NCBI RefSeq assembly: GCF_021130785.1
Contig: NC_060207.1
Location: forward strand, 3,556,501-3,620,500
Direction of reading: 5' to 3'
DNA length: 64,000 bases
Source: Homalodisca vitripennis
Lineage: Eukaryota; Arthropoda; Insecta; Hemiptera; Cicadellidae
Position numbers and translations under genes: made by a program. Positions 1 through 13,026 of the stretch are shown here, piece after piece (positions within the stretch are counted from its first letter, which is position 1; every line of letters starts with the position of its first letter). The notes under the pieces are model-generated. The model did no database searches. It had not been told where the DNA came from and worked only from the letters and a program-made list of their open reading frames with translations.

Positions 1-1937
1 ATTACGCAGTTTTACTCTGAATTATTGAAGATATTAAAATTTGAAATAGCATTCATGTCATAAGTTTGAGTTACAGAAACTTCTAACATAAGAGACAAGA
101 GTTATACTGGAGGAAACATGAAAATATTAGGTTAATGGCTTCTATAATAATTCAATTATATTTTATACAAACAAAGTATAGGGTATTTTATAGCTAATAA
201 CTAACGTAAGCTAAAGTATTTTTTATCTTGAGATTTGTTTATATTAATTCCCTTTTCCACCTTTTAAAGAACAATATGCATAATAATTTATATACATTTA
301 AACAGGACATATTAAATGTTTGTTGATATTCCCCTGTCAAAGTTAGTTACGAAATACAAATATAGTGTTAAATGCTGTCGCTTTTCATCATCTAGGTTTA
401 CTTTTATTGAGATTTAATCAACTACAATAAAATTCCTATATTTATGAATGGTGTGTTATAAAAACCTTAGTGAACTCAACTTAAGTCGTTCTTTAGACAA
501 AATTTTTCAATGCTGGCATAAACTGTTTGATTGTTGGCGCCATTTAATAATATATCATGAACAGAATATTGAGTAATTTTAGAAGTACTTATAAATACAG
601 TTTCGCTCTCCGATTTCATATGTCCCATATTTCAATCTTAATCTAAAATGGATCAAGACATTGGAGTATTGTTCAGTGACTATCACTTAGATCACGACTG
701 TTTTGAATGCCAAGAATATGCTCATGGTGTCCCTGTTTTGTAGAAGGAAATTGCTTGCGAAACCGCGCGTAACTGTTAGTATTACATAATAACCATAATG
801 TCAATAAAAGATATTTAACATAGTGACGTAACAAGTAAAATACTTTTAGTAATTATTTACCGATATCAACGTACCAGAATGATGCATCTGTTATTAAAGA
901 AATGAATTGAGGAGATTGTAGATTCTAGCAGCATTTAGTGATTTGTTTCGAATGGGCGGTGACATTGTAAACATTTAACATCATATGTGTTAAAACGACT
1001 GAAATAAGAGATCAAGATTTTTATACTGCTATCAGGACTCTTCTGTTAGTGTCTAACTCTAAAACGCAATGTTAAGCGTGCAAGAAAGTTGGAAAGTAAT
1101 AATCATAACAAATAACGAACTACCAGGCGATAAACCGTCAATTTTCACAGATCCGTAATGTTAAGAGGAAATTTAAAAAAAAATCTTAGTACTTATTACA
1201 CTGCTATAAATTAAAAATATAATGCTTTAAAAGTCCATAGTTATAATATTCCATTATTCCTACACATAACAACTGTTATCTGCGAGTTGATGCAACATCT
1301 GGCGCCGTCGGCTCTGCTAGTGCAAATAACTATCTGAGTCGGTTATTTGTTTTTCTCTACAACAAAAACACGAAAGTTCTACTTTCGTTATTAGTCACTA
1401 GTAAAACCACCATGTGAATGTTTGAACTTTCCCCATTTATGAAAAAATGCCAAATAAATGGAGAAACGTGATATAAAAATAAATTGGTAACGTAATATCA
1501 TATAGGCAAAATACTACTCAGAATCAGTAGCAAGCTTCTCTCTATTCGAATTCGAGTACCTGATAGTGAAAATTGATGGATACGGATTACGGATGGACAA
1601 AGAGCTTGATATTTTGAAACTGTTTATATTTAACTTCTATAAAACAATAACACTCAACATTCAAATTCCTACCTCGTTAATTGTTATTTACAGAATTTAC
1701 TCTGAAAAGAAAATATTAGAAAGTATATAATAAAATATGGATTTAAATACATATTTTAGAACATGTTATGTATACAGTTCATGCATCGTAATCCATAGTA
1801 AATAACAATGCCAAACATTGCTGAAAATTTTTTATGATATTTCCAGGTTTTTTGTGAAGTTGTTCTATGGGTTTGGTTGATACCTTGATTGAGAGTTTAT
1901 ACATCAATACGAGTATACATGACGAGCTTATCTTCCG
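1..1937. other. AT-rich non-coding sequence
   Basis: No open frame of useful length, RNA gene or mobile-element protein is visible. The only GC-elevated spot is a short patch near 1281-1325. It may be intergenic or intronic. Confidence 0.6.
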
Positions 1938-2862
1938 CTTAATTATCTCAGCAGTAATTATTGTGTATGCCAGTGAATAAGACGTGTTATAAGTTACTGT
2001 AACGTAGCGTAAGTAACGTAATAAGTTACTGTTATACTGCAGGGAACTTTGTGTGATACTACGGATAATACATAAATTAACTCAGCAGTAATTGTGTATG
2101 CCAGTGAATAAGACGTGTTATAAGTTACTGTAACGTAGCGTAAGTAACGTAATAAGTTACTGTTATACTGCAGGGAACTTTGTGTGATACTACGGATGAT
2201 ACCTAATTATCTCAGCAGTAATTGTGTATGCCAGTGAATAAGACGTGTTATAAGTTACTGTAACGTAGCGTAAGTAACGTAATAAGTTACTGTTATACTG
2301 CAGGGAACTTTGTGTGATACTACGGTTAATACATAAATTATCTCAGCAGTAATTGTGTATGCCAGTGAATAAGACGTGTTATAAGTTACTGTAACGTAGC
2401 GTAAGTAACGTAATAAGTTACTGTTATACTGCAGGGAACTTTGTGTGATACTACGGTTAATACCTAATTATCTCAGCAGTAATTGTGTATGCCAGTGAAT
2501 AAGACGTGTTATAAGTTACTGTAACGTAGCGTAAGTACCGTAATAAGTTACTGTTATACTGCAGGGAACTTTGTGTGATACTACGGTTAATACCTAATTA
2601 TCTCAGCAGTAATTGTGTATGCCAGTGAATAAGACGTGTTATAAGTTACTGTAACTTAGCGTAAGTACCGTAATAAGTTACTGTTATACTGCAGGGAACT
2701 TTGTGTGATACTACGGTTAATACCTAATTATCTCAGCAGTAATTGTGTATGCCAGTGAATAAGACGTGTTATAAGTTACTGTAACTTAGCGTAAGTACCG
2801 TAATAAGTTACTGTTATACTGCAGGGATCTTTGTGTGAAAATACGGTTAATACCTAATTCTA
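1938..2862. repeat. 130-bp tandem array, about 7 copies
   Basis: The word ccagtgaataagacgtg recurs at 1970, 2101, 2231, 2362, 2492, 2622 and 2752, giving steps of 130 or 131. Copies differ by scattered substitutions, for example aacgtagcg versus aacttagcg, and variants are shared by neighbouring copies. The unit contains two direct copies of taagttactgt. The first copy has a 3-base insertion and the last decays near 2835. Confidence 0.95.
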
Positions 2863-3139
2863 CACAGACTGTCAAAAGTGGTTCAACTTTAACACAAACA
2901 AACTTATAACTTGCTTTATATTTATGGGGAATGGTAACTGAAACTACCAATTCTCAGAGTTTTCTGTTTAGTATTGGCATTGAGATGAGAATGAAAGTGA
3001 ACTCTTCTCCTCGCAGTATATTGTGAGTGAAACACAAGGAATGAGAGTAGACCCAAACAGAATGATGTATTATAATTGGATGAATTTTATCTAAAGATAA
3101 CATTTTCTTATATCTAAGTTATTGTTCCAGAACCGTGTT

Positions 3140-4056
3140 TCAGAGGTTGTTGCTAATCGATAGTCTTACTGTAGTAAATACGTAAAAATAAACTCGAATA
3201 CTCTGCCTAATATAATGTTTTAGAGGTTGTTGCTAATCGATAGTCTTACTGTGGTAAATACGTAAAAATAAACTCGAATACTCTGCCTAATATAATGTTT
3301 TAGAGGTTGTTGCTAATCGATAGTCTTACTGTGGTAAATACGTAAAAATAAACTCGAATACTCTGCCTAATATAATGTTTTAGAGGTTGTTGCTAATCGA
3401 TAGTCTTACTGTGGTAAATACGTAAAAATAAACTCGAATACTCTGCCTAATATAATGTTTTAGAGGTTGTTGCTAATCGATAGTCTTACTGTGGTAAATA
3501 CGTAAAAATAAACTCGAATACTCTGCCTAATATAATGTTTTTAGAGGTTGTTGCTAATCGATAGTCTTACTGTGGTAAATACGTAAAAATAAACTCGAAT
3601 ACTCTGCCTAATATAATGTTTTAGAGGTTGTTGCTAATCGATAGTCTTACTGTGGTAAATACGTAAAAATAAACTCGAATACTCTGCCTAATATAATGTT
3701 TTAGAGGTTGTTGCTAATCGATAGTCTTACTGTGGTAAATACGTAAAAATAAACTCGAATACTCTGCCTAATATAATGTTTCAGAGGTTGTTGCTAATCG
3801 ATAGTCTTACTGTGGTAAATACGTAAAAATGAATACTCTGTCGATAGTCTTACTGTGGTACGTAAAAATAAACTCGAATACTCTAGAGGTTGTTGCTAAT
3901 CGATAGTCTTACCGTGGATAATGTTTCAGAAATACGTAAAAATAAACTCGAATACTCTGCCTAATATAATGTTTTAGAGGTTGTTGCTAATCGATAGTCT
4001 TACTGTGGTAAATACGTAAAAATAAACTCGAATACTCTGCCTAATATAAAGTTTTA
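3140..4056. repeat. 80-bp tandem array, about 11 copies, partly scrambled
   Basis: The word agaggttgttgctaatcg recurs at 3142, 3222, 3302, 3382, 3462, 3543, 3623, 3703 and 3783, giving a period of 80. The first nine copies are almost identical. Between about 3830 and 3930 the unit is broken into reordered pieces, then a normal copy resumes at about 3976. It lies only about 280 bp after the 130-bp array, with ordinary AT-rich sequence between them. Confidence 0.95.
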
Positions 4057-4099
4057 GATAGGTTTACAGTTTAAACGGATACAATATTCTTTCACTTTC

Positions 4100-4305
4100 A
4101 TAGCTTTATTTTTCTTCAGAAGAGGCTCTATCTTCCCGACCTGATGAACCACTGCCTGAGCGAGGAGAAGTACCATCATACAGAATATAGAATAGTTGTT
4201 ACAGTATAAGGTTGACGTCACAGACAAGATTTAAACTTGCGCTATCTATAAAATTAGATTCAAAGTCCAATGTCTGAAGACCGTGCAGTCATTGACTCTC
4301 GCAAT
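4100..4305 (-). repeat. SINE-like relic with tRNA-like head
   Basis: Read on the minus strand, 4300-4219 has the order of a Leu/Ser-type tRNA: an A-box-like stretch (gcacggtcttcag), an anticodon-arm-like stretch (cattggactttgaatct) and a degenerate B-box (aagtttaaatctt). A related stretch occurs at 62840-62910 in the same orientation. Both have lost the consensus B-box GGTTCGA, so a functional tRNA gene is unlikely. The assignment is by eye, and the 4100 boundary is approximate. Confidence 0.45.
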
Positions 4306-4319
4306 AGCCGACTGTATCG

Positions 4320-6160
4320 ACTACCATCTCTGTTATTTCCTGCTACTATTACAATAAAATAAACTAATTTCAGATTCTTTTGGTTCGTACAATCACGAAA
4401 ACTGAAATTGACACATTGTCATCCACTTCAATGTAAGGATGTGTCAGTAACTGAAATGTAATGTTTTATAAATAGATACCTTGTTTTACTTATTACAAAT
4501 ACCTAAACGCGTGGATGGATGCATTAAATGAGAAACTAAACGAGGTAGATCTGAAGTATTAAAATTTATTTTAATAAAGTAATTTTATACAAATTTAAGC
4601 AAAAACATAAAAAAAATATTGCTGAATCCTACTGAAATTGTCTACCAGACTGAAGAGTAAAAGTAACTCTCAAGGGTCCAAAGGAAATTCAGATAAGAAA
4701 GGGTCTAAACGTAGTTACTTCCAACTTTTTCAATTTGGCTCGCTGACTTGATGAACGTTTTACGACGTATCAAGTAGTTAGTTGTAACTTCTGCTAAAGC
4801 GATAATGTTTTACAGTGCAATACAAAGCAGACATTATATAAAGGTATTTGCATATAATTTATAGCTTTCCTGTTTAATTTTAGTCTTTTATTTGATAAGC
4901 ATCTCGTCTGAGGGTGTGGAGTGATCTTTTAGTGAACCAAAAATGTTTCAAACAAAACTCAATTCTACAGCAATGTGTCCAAAATAAAATAATATCAATA
5001 AAGAAAACCATTCTTCACAACCTCAATACGTCTATCGTAGAAATACACTTTATTTACAAATCAAAATATTTAAATGACATTATTTATGATAGTTACGAAA
5101 TCACTAAGGAAAATAAATAAGATTACTTATATTACTTGTTACAAATAAATATTTAAGTATAGTAAGTTTCATAAGCATTGATAAAATACTCAAATAGAAA
5201 AATATATTTTAAGTTTATATAGAAATAGATATATTTGGCGCTATATGCTTATTTATTTTCTAAAAACAATTATACCTCTGAAATAAACATAAAATGCTAT
5301 AAAGGAATAAAAAAAAACATTGTAATATACTTTATTAATTACTAATAAATGAACACGAATTCCCAATAAATATCTTATAATTTATGCTGTAATGACGTCA
5401 ATAGCATTCAGTTTCCAAATTAATATTATAATTCAATCAATTGAATTCCAATTGAGACCATAAAACAAGTAATTATTTAAAATCCAATTAACTCCAGAAT
5501 TAATGGGATCAAACAAAATTAAATATCACACCAATTAAGTGGAGACTAGAGAAGAATGTTAATTAACTGGTTGGGAATAAATCATAGTGAATCATTATTA
5601 GTTTAATGAGACTTAATTATTAGTTGGAACTCTTTAGTAATTTAGTTAACATTTGCATTATTTATGTAGCGCATTTATTTATTAGGTAGAATCAGCAATA
5701 AAACTATATTTATATAACACAGGCTAGATGAAATAAAATTCTGTTAATCCTATTAATAAAAAAAAGGAAATATTATGTAATTAAAATTAGGTTGTAGTAA
5801 TCATTAAGTTTTAAAATTTCACTTATTCTGTTCTGTTATTATAATTATTATTTAGCCCCTACATTACCTCTCGTTAAGTTATTTACGTGCAATAGCATTT
5901 ACATTACTGCCCTTGCAAACAAAATATATAATTATGTAGGTCTGAAGAGTCTTCAGTCAAATAGCTACTACTTCCGGCCAGTGTATTTTACTTTCTGGCT
6001 AAGGTATTTCCGGTGGCGTTGAAGTGATTGCTCGGTTGTCACGCATATGATTGCATATTATCAAGAAAGTACATATATTATGTTATATATTGGTATGTAC
6101 ACACATGTTTGAAAAATTTCACCTTTAAAGGATAGTGAGAAGTTAAAAATTAAACGTAGC
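4320..6160. other. AT-rich non-coding sequence
   Basis: No coding signal is seen. The stretch 5400-5650 is dense in AATTA/TAATTA words, which could be homeodomain-type sites or just base composition. A 68-codon frame at 4914-5120 has no recognisable content. Confidence 0.55.
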
Positions 6161-6161
6161 T

Positions 6162-6182
6162 CCTCTAGAGCAACTCTAGAGG
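6162..6182. repeat. short perfect inverted repeat
   Basis: The arms cctctagag (6162-6170) and ctctagagg (6174-6182) are perfectly complementary around the 3-base loop caa. No T-run follows that would suggest a terminator, and no known RNA gene surrounds it. Confidence 0.7.
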
Positions 6183-6574
6183 CTGCAACTTCATTACACT
6201 CTTATGGTTGCTTTACGGATTGTTGGTCTTCGTTAAAATACTTTTGTTTTTATAATGAAATAACGAGGCTCATGAAGGAACGGAATATGAAGAACTGTAT
6301 ACAGATGTTTTCTATTTCAATGGAGTCTTTATTTGCATAACAAATATTTTGTTTTCAAGAGTATGAGGCATACAAGTGTAAATTCCTTCGTTGTGGGATA
6401 TCGGGAAGTCGTTAAAACAAATCATTCAAGTTCTTCTACGAGTTGGGAATACATTATATCCTATGTGAATGTATAATGATAATGACGTTTCCATTATTTT
6501 TCTATATTTTTTCAAATTTAAGTATCTGAGATATCGTCAAGTAGAGTTGGTGATGAGTGAGTTAGGTGGCTTAT

Positions 6575-6910
6575 ATACAGGGTGATTTATGAAGTTCTCC
6601 CCCCACTTCTACAGCATATTGTACTAGTAAAAATAATGAAAAAATGTTATATAAACATAGGTCCGAAAACGCTTCGTTAGCGAGTTACAGCTAGCGAAAT
6701 ATTTCGCCTGAATTCCTGGGTAAAGAGTAAAATAAAGCCATACTGAACTTTTGGAAAGGTTAATTAAGTAAGAAATATCGTGGATTCTTATGTATTTTTA
6801 CCTGATAAAGCTAATAAAATAGGTTTCAGAACTGTACCTGTAGTAGATTTTGAGGGATTCAGGGTTAAATGCAAAAAATTGGGGCACGAAACAATGTTTT
6901 TTTAAAGTTT
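6575..6910. mobile_element. candidate dispersed repeat beginning with acagggtg
   Basis: The stretch starts with tatacagggtgattt and contains taggtccgaaaacgcttcg followed by gcgagttacag. Edges of this kind (acagggtg with gcgagttacag) recur in many insect genomes as dispersed repeats; this comes from memory, not a search. No protein is encoded and no second terminus was found, so class and right boundary are unknown. Confidence 0.35.
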
Positions 6911-8254
6911 GATGTACAATAACTTTGTTAAATTGGTAATAAATACATAAAATCAACAAACATTAATTGTAGAGAATTTAATTCTGAGAAAATTGATATA
7001 ATCAAAGTCTAAAATAAAACAGAAATAAGTACCAATATGTATGTATGTATAACAATACTATATAGCATTTGCATGTAATATCGATGTTAAACATATAGAC
7101 TCACACATAATGACTAGTGATTCAGACACTAGATGATATCTCTCCTAAAGAGAGTGAGTTACAGAGTAACAAAAATAACACGACGCAGCTTATTCCTCCA
7201 TTAGCCACGGTGGCCATCTGCCTTCTTGACAAATTGCTGGCTGGGGAGCCAGATAACATGCTGTTTTGTTCTCTTTTAACTGTACTTTAAATAAAAACTA
7301 ATATTGTATGTGATAGTACCAAATATACATTAAAATACTTGCTTACAGAGTTATACATAGTCTGTTCTTATTTATGAGTCAGTTTTAAAATATTTATGCA
7401 TCAGAAATTTTAGCCATATGTAAAATATATCATAATGAATAAATTTCTTTTATAGAATACAACATACTACGTTCCAGTTAGATCATTAAAGAAAGCAGGC
7501 TGGATTGTTTACTCCTCAAGTCATTCCTATATTGCAGATAGAGATTCTCACTTTTTAGTGGAACCGTGTATGTGATTACAATATAAATATTATGAGTATT
7601 AACCATGTACTTACTGTGGTTTAAGTTCTAAATTATATAATTTATGATTTTTATGGATGTAAGGATATACTAAAGTTGTTACATATACTAAAAGGTAAGA
7701 TCACGACATTCAATGTTTTGCGCAACAGGATTCGCTTAGGTTGTATAAATTTCATGCTTATGTCATTTTTTGTATATCCTGCTGGTAAGTAGTGAGGATT
7801 TTAATTTCATGTATAATACAGATTGTAGCTATACATTTATTACTCAATAAAAAAAAAAACTTTCTCACATAGTAACAGGTACGACTCTTTCCGTAGTTCA
7901 GATACTAAGAAAACGCAGTGTAAATTAAACACTTGCCTACACATGTTGTTTAGACATAATTCTTCTTAAGATACTTATAGTTTTATCCAATTCTCCGGCA
8001 CCATATGGTTTAACCTCTCTTTTATTTAAATATTTCTCTTTGGTGTGTCTAGCATTTTCTGTTTTCTTAGACATTCTGTAAAGTTGGTTGTGTATGATTC
8101 AGCATGTCTGATTCTTCTTCTGTCTCTTCCTTTTGCCAATCTTTGGACTTTTTAGTCCTAATTGCACAACTGAACAGATCGTTATGGTTGGCAATGATGA
8201 ATTTCCAAAGTTATAATCTGCTATAGCTTCAGCCACAACACTTCCAACGGTTTT
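6911..8254. other. AT-rich non-coding sequence
   Basis: No gene is recognised. A small GTAT run lies near 7036. A minus-strand frame crosses 8099-8350 but takes its first half from the adjoining 83-bp array, and the unique half resembles nothing I know. Confidence 0.55.
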
Positions 8255-11200
8255 AAATACTTTCCACACTTTAGGGCACTTACTCCGTGTAACACTGTCT
8301 AAACTCTCATTTCGGTTCTGAGTTTCACAACTTACACAAATACGTTCCACACTTTAGGGCACTTACTCCATGTAACACTGTCCAAACTCTGATTTCAGTT
8401 CTGAGTTTCACAACTTACACAAATACGTTCCACACTTTAGGGCACTTACTCCATGTAACACTGTCCAAACTCTCATTTCAGTTCTGAGTTTCACAACTTA
8501 CACAAATACGTTCCACACTTTAGGGCACTTACTCCATGTAACACTGTCCAAACTCTCATTTCAGTTCTGAGTTTCACAACTTAGACAAATGCGTTCCACA
8601 CTTTAGGGCACTTACTCCGTGTAACACTGTCTAAACTCTCATTTCAGTTCTGAGTTTCACAACTTACACAAATACGTTCCACACTTTAGGGCACTTACTC
8701 CGTGTAACACTGTCCAAACTCTGATTTCAGTTCTGAGTTTCACAACTTACACAAATACGTTCCACACTTTAGGGCACTTACTCCGTGTAACACTGTCCAA
8801 ACTCTCATTTCAGTTCTGAGTTTCACAACTTAGACAAATGCGTTCCACACTTTAGGGCACTTACTCCGTGTAACACTGTCCAAACTCTCATTTCAGTTCT
8901 GAGTTTCACAACTTACACAAATACGTTCCACACTTTAGGGCACTTACTCCGTGTAACACTGTCCAAACTCTCATTTCAGTTCTGAGTTTCACAACTTACA
9001 CAAATGCGTTCCACACTTTAGGGCACTTACTCCGTGTAACACTGTCCAAACTCTCATTTCAGTTCTGAGTTTCACAACTTAGACAAATGCGTTCCACACT
9101 TTAGGGCACTTACTCCGTGTAACACTGTCCAAACTCTCATTTCAGTTCTGAGTTTCACAACTTAGACAAATACGTTCCACACTTTAGGGCACTTACTCCG
9201 TGTAACACTATCCAAACTCTCATTTCAGTTCTGAGTTTCACAACTTAGACAAATACGTTCCACACTTTAGGGCACTTACTCCGTGTAACACTGTCCAAAC
9301 TCTCATTTCAGTTCTGAGTTTCACAACTTAGACAAATACGTTCCACACTTTAGGGCACTTACTCCGTGTAACACTGTCCAAACTCTCATTTCAGTTCTGA
9401 GTTTCACAACTTAGACAAATACGTTCCACACTTTAGGGCACTTACTCCGTGTAACACTATCCAAACTCTCATTTCAGTTCTGAGTTTCACAACTTACACA
9501 AATACGTTCCACACTTTAGGGCACTTACTCCGTGTAACACTGTCCAAACTCTCATTTCAGTTCTGAGTTTCACAACTTAGACAAATGCGTTCCACACTTT
9601 AGGGCACTTACTCCGTGTAACACTGTCCAAACTCTCATTTCAGTTCTGAGTTTCACAACTTAGACAAATGCGTTCCACACTTTAGGGCACTTACTCCGTG
9701 TAACACTGTCCAAACTCTCATTTCAGTTCTGAGTATCACAACTTAGACAAATGCGTTCCACACTTTAGGGCACTTACTCCGTGTAACACTGTCCAAACTC
9801 TCATTTCAGTTCTGAGTTTCACAACTTACACAAATACGTTCCACACTTTAGGGCACTTACTCCGTGTAACACTGTCCAAACTCTCATTTCAGTTCTGAGT
9901 TTCACAACTTACACAAATACGTTCCACACTTTAGGGCACTTACTCCGTGTAACACTGTCCAAACTCTCATTTCGGTTCTGAGTTTCACAACTTACACAAA
10001 TACGTTCCACACTTTAGGGCATTTCCTCCGTGTAACACTATCCAATTTCAGTTCTGAGTTTCACAACTTACACAAATACGTTCCACACTTTAGGGCACTT
10101 ACTCCGTGTAACACTATCCAAACTCTCATTTCAGTTCTGAGTTTCACAACTTACACAAATGCGTTCCGCACTTTAGGGCACTTACTCCATGTAACACTAT
10201 CCAAACTCTCATTTCAGTTCTGAGTTTCACAACTTACATAAATACGTTCCACACTTTAGGGCATTTCCTCCGTGTAACACTATCCAATTTCAGTTCTGAG
10301 TTTCACAACTTACACAAATACGTTCCACACTTTAGGGCACTTACTCCGTGTAACACTATCCAAACTCTCATTTCAGTTCTGAGTTTCACAACTTACACAA
10401 ATGCGTTCCGCACTTTAGGGCACTTACTCCATGTAACACTATCCAAACTCTCATTTCAGTTCTGAGTTTCACAACTTACACAAATACGTTCCACACTTTA
10501 GGGCACTTACTCCGTGTAACACTGTCCAAACTCTCATTTCAGTTCTGAGTTTCACAACTTACACAAATGCGTTCCACACTTTAGGGCACTTACTCCGTGT
10601 AACACTGTCTAAACTCTCATTTCAGTTCTGCGTTTCACAACCTACACAAATACGTTCCACACTTTAGGGCACTTACTCCGTGTAACAATGTCTAAACTCT
10701 CATTTCAGTTCTGAGTTTCACAACTTACACAAATACGTTCCACACTTTAGGGCACTTACTCCGTGTAACACTATCCAAACTCTCATTTCAGTTCTGAGTT
10801 TCACAACTTACACAAATACGTTCCACACTTTAGGGCACTTACTCCGTGTAACACTGTCTAAACTCTCATTTCAGTTCTGAGTTTCACAAATTACACAAAT
10901 ACATTCCACACTTTAGGGCACTTACTCCGTGTAACACTGTCTAAACTCTCATTTCAGTTCTGAGTTTCACAACTTACACAAATACGTTCCACACTTTAGG
11001 GCACTTACTCCGTGTAACACTATCCAAACTCTCATTTCAGTTCTGAGTTTCACAACTTACACAAATACATTCCACACTTTAGGGCACTTACTCCGTGTAA
11101 CAATGTCTAAACTCTCATTTCAGTTCTGAGTTTCACAACTTACACAAATACGTTCCACACTTTAGGGCACTTACTCCGTGTAACACTATCCAAACTCTCA

Positions 11201-11566
11201 TTTCAGTTCTGAGTTTCACAACTTACACAAATACATTCCACACTTTAGGGCACTTACTCCGTGTAACACTGTCTAAACTCTCATTTCAGTTCTGAGTTTC
11301 ACAACTTAGACAAATGCGTTCCACACTTTAGGGCACTTACTCCGTGTAACACTGTCTAAACTCTCATTTCAGTTCTGAGTTTCACAACTTAGACAAATAC
11401 ATTCCACACTTTAGGGCACTTACTCCGTGTAACACTATCCAAACTCTCATTTCAGTTCTGAGTTTCACAACTTACATAAATACATTCCACACTTTAGGGC
11501 ACTTACTCCGTGTAACACTGTCTAAACTCTCATTTCAGTTCTGAGTTTCACAATTTACACATATAC
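8255..11566. repeat. 83-bp tandem array, about 40 copies
   Basis: The word cgttccacactttagggcac recurs every 83 bases (8343, 8426, 8509 and onward). Variation is mostly substitutions at a few positions: ccatg/ccgtg, gtcc/gtct/atcc, tacac/tagac and tacg/tgcg/taca. One shortened unit, lacking part of the caaactctca segment, occurs at about 10021 and again at about 10263. Edge copies at both ends decay gradually. It has clean indel behaviour compared with the 124-bp array. Confidence 0.97.
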
Positions 11567-12304
11567 TGAGCACTTTCTTCGATATCTTGCCAAAGGATAT
11601 TTTATAATTTTTTATTGAATAAGGTTTCATGGAAATGTAATAAATAATAAGTATGTTACAGTTCCGGTGAGCTAGAGAGGTTACTTTAAAGGAAGAATGC
11701 ACTGATATTAACCAAAAGATGAATATGAAGCTTCCTGAAAAAATCAAGTATATAGGTGAGTTGTATTTTCGAAATTTTGGGACAAACACATAGACTGACA
11801 GACAGCAATAATTTTTTCCAGCCTCTCCAATGGATTGTATTATATGAAGTATATGATGCTTTATACTAATTGGATGAAAGTCCTTTCAAAATCCAAGACC
11901 GGGGCAAATATATACAATGTAAATATTTCCAACTTTAGCAATATGATCTTTACAATGTCTTGCACTCTATTGACAAAATTATCAAATTTAAATAGGCTAA
12001 AGTGTAGATATAGACTGCGTGAAGAGAAAAGAAAACCTAATTAAGTTTGATATTATGTAATCTTGAATGTGGAGAAATGAGAGAATGCAATACAATTTTA
12101 TCGCATAAGATAAGATAAGAGAACTATGAGCGATACTTATTTGTTTTACATACAATGAAAAAAGAATAATAATGAAAAATAAATATTTAAAACATGATTA
12201 TTATATATCTTAGAAAAAATAGTGTCAATAATACAAATATCATCGTTTTCGAGTAGGCCTACATCTAGAAAATGTCTAACGCCAGGAAAAGTCCTGTCAG
12301 TTCA
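11567..12304. other. AT-rich non-coding sequence with a gacagac tract
   Basis: A degenerate gactgacagacag tract at about 11791-11807 resembles the tails of old dispersed repeats elsewhere in the window. Frames at 11535-11789 (minus) and 11835-12044 (plus) are not recognisable proteins. Confidence 0.5.
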
Positions 12305-12568
12305 TAAATGATAAAACTGTGTGTCCGCTACTTTTCTACCTCTGTAATGTTTTAAGAACTTATGATTATCTGTGTATTAAGTATTGTGATGTGATAATGA
12401 AGATCTTGAGACGTTGAGAACTTCATACGTTATATTCTGATAAAACTGTGTGTCCGCTACTTCTCTACACCTGTAATGTTTTAAGAACTTATGATTATCT
12501 GTGTATTAAGTATTGTAAGGTGATAATGAAGATCTTGAGACGTTGAGAACTTCATACGTTATATTCTG
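12305..12568. repeat. 129-bp direct duplication
   Basis: Two copies of a unit starting gataaaactgtgtgtccgct lie at 12310 and 12439 and differ at only a few positions (ttttctacctc versus ttctctacacc). This looks like a recent duplication that could seed an array. Confidence 0.9.
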
Positions 12569-13026
12569 ATAAGAAGGCACAGAAATACATGCCTATTTTT
12601 TAGTTTTAAATAAATAAATTTTGTTACAATAGACTTTACAATGTACTTTGCCACAATGTTGCATATCGAATTATTTATAAATCAACTGTTTACTATGTCA
12701 ATAAGCAAAATATTGTTTAGATTTCAAAAATGTGAGAATGCTGGTCAGTTATGGAGGAATTTTGCTGTACCAAAACTGTGCACCGTTAAAAATAACGCAC
12801 ATTACAGGGGCAAGGGCAATAAAATTACACGTTTTTGTTACTAACAGTACAATAAACGAAAATGTTGTTTAACAATAACTTCTAATTTTCTTGTATACTG
12901 AATAGGAAATGTTAGAGGGTGAAATCTCCCTAAAATTCAAAAATGTATTATAATAAATATATAAATATATTTCTTTTCAAACATTTTTAAGAATAGCTGT
13001 TTTAGTTCTTATTAGATTTGTATTAA
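12569..13026. other. AT-rich non-coding sequence
   Basis: No feature is recognised. The 67-codon frame at 12641-12844 has no identifiable domain. Confidence 0.5.

Noticed and set aside
8099..8350. 83-residue minus-strand protein ending in a basic tail
   Set aside because: Its first third is the 83-bp array unit and the rest matches no family I know. The join looks accidental.
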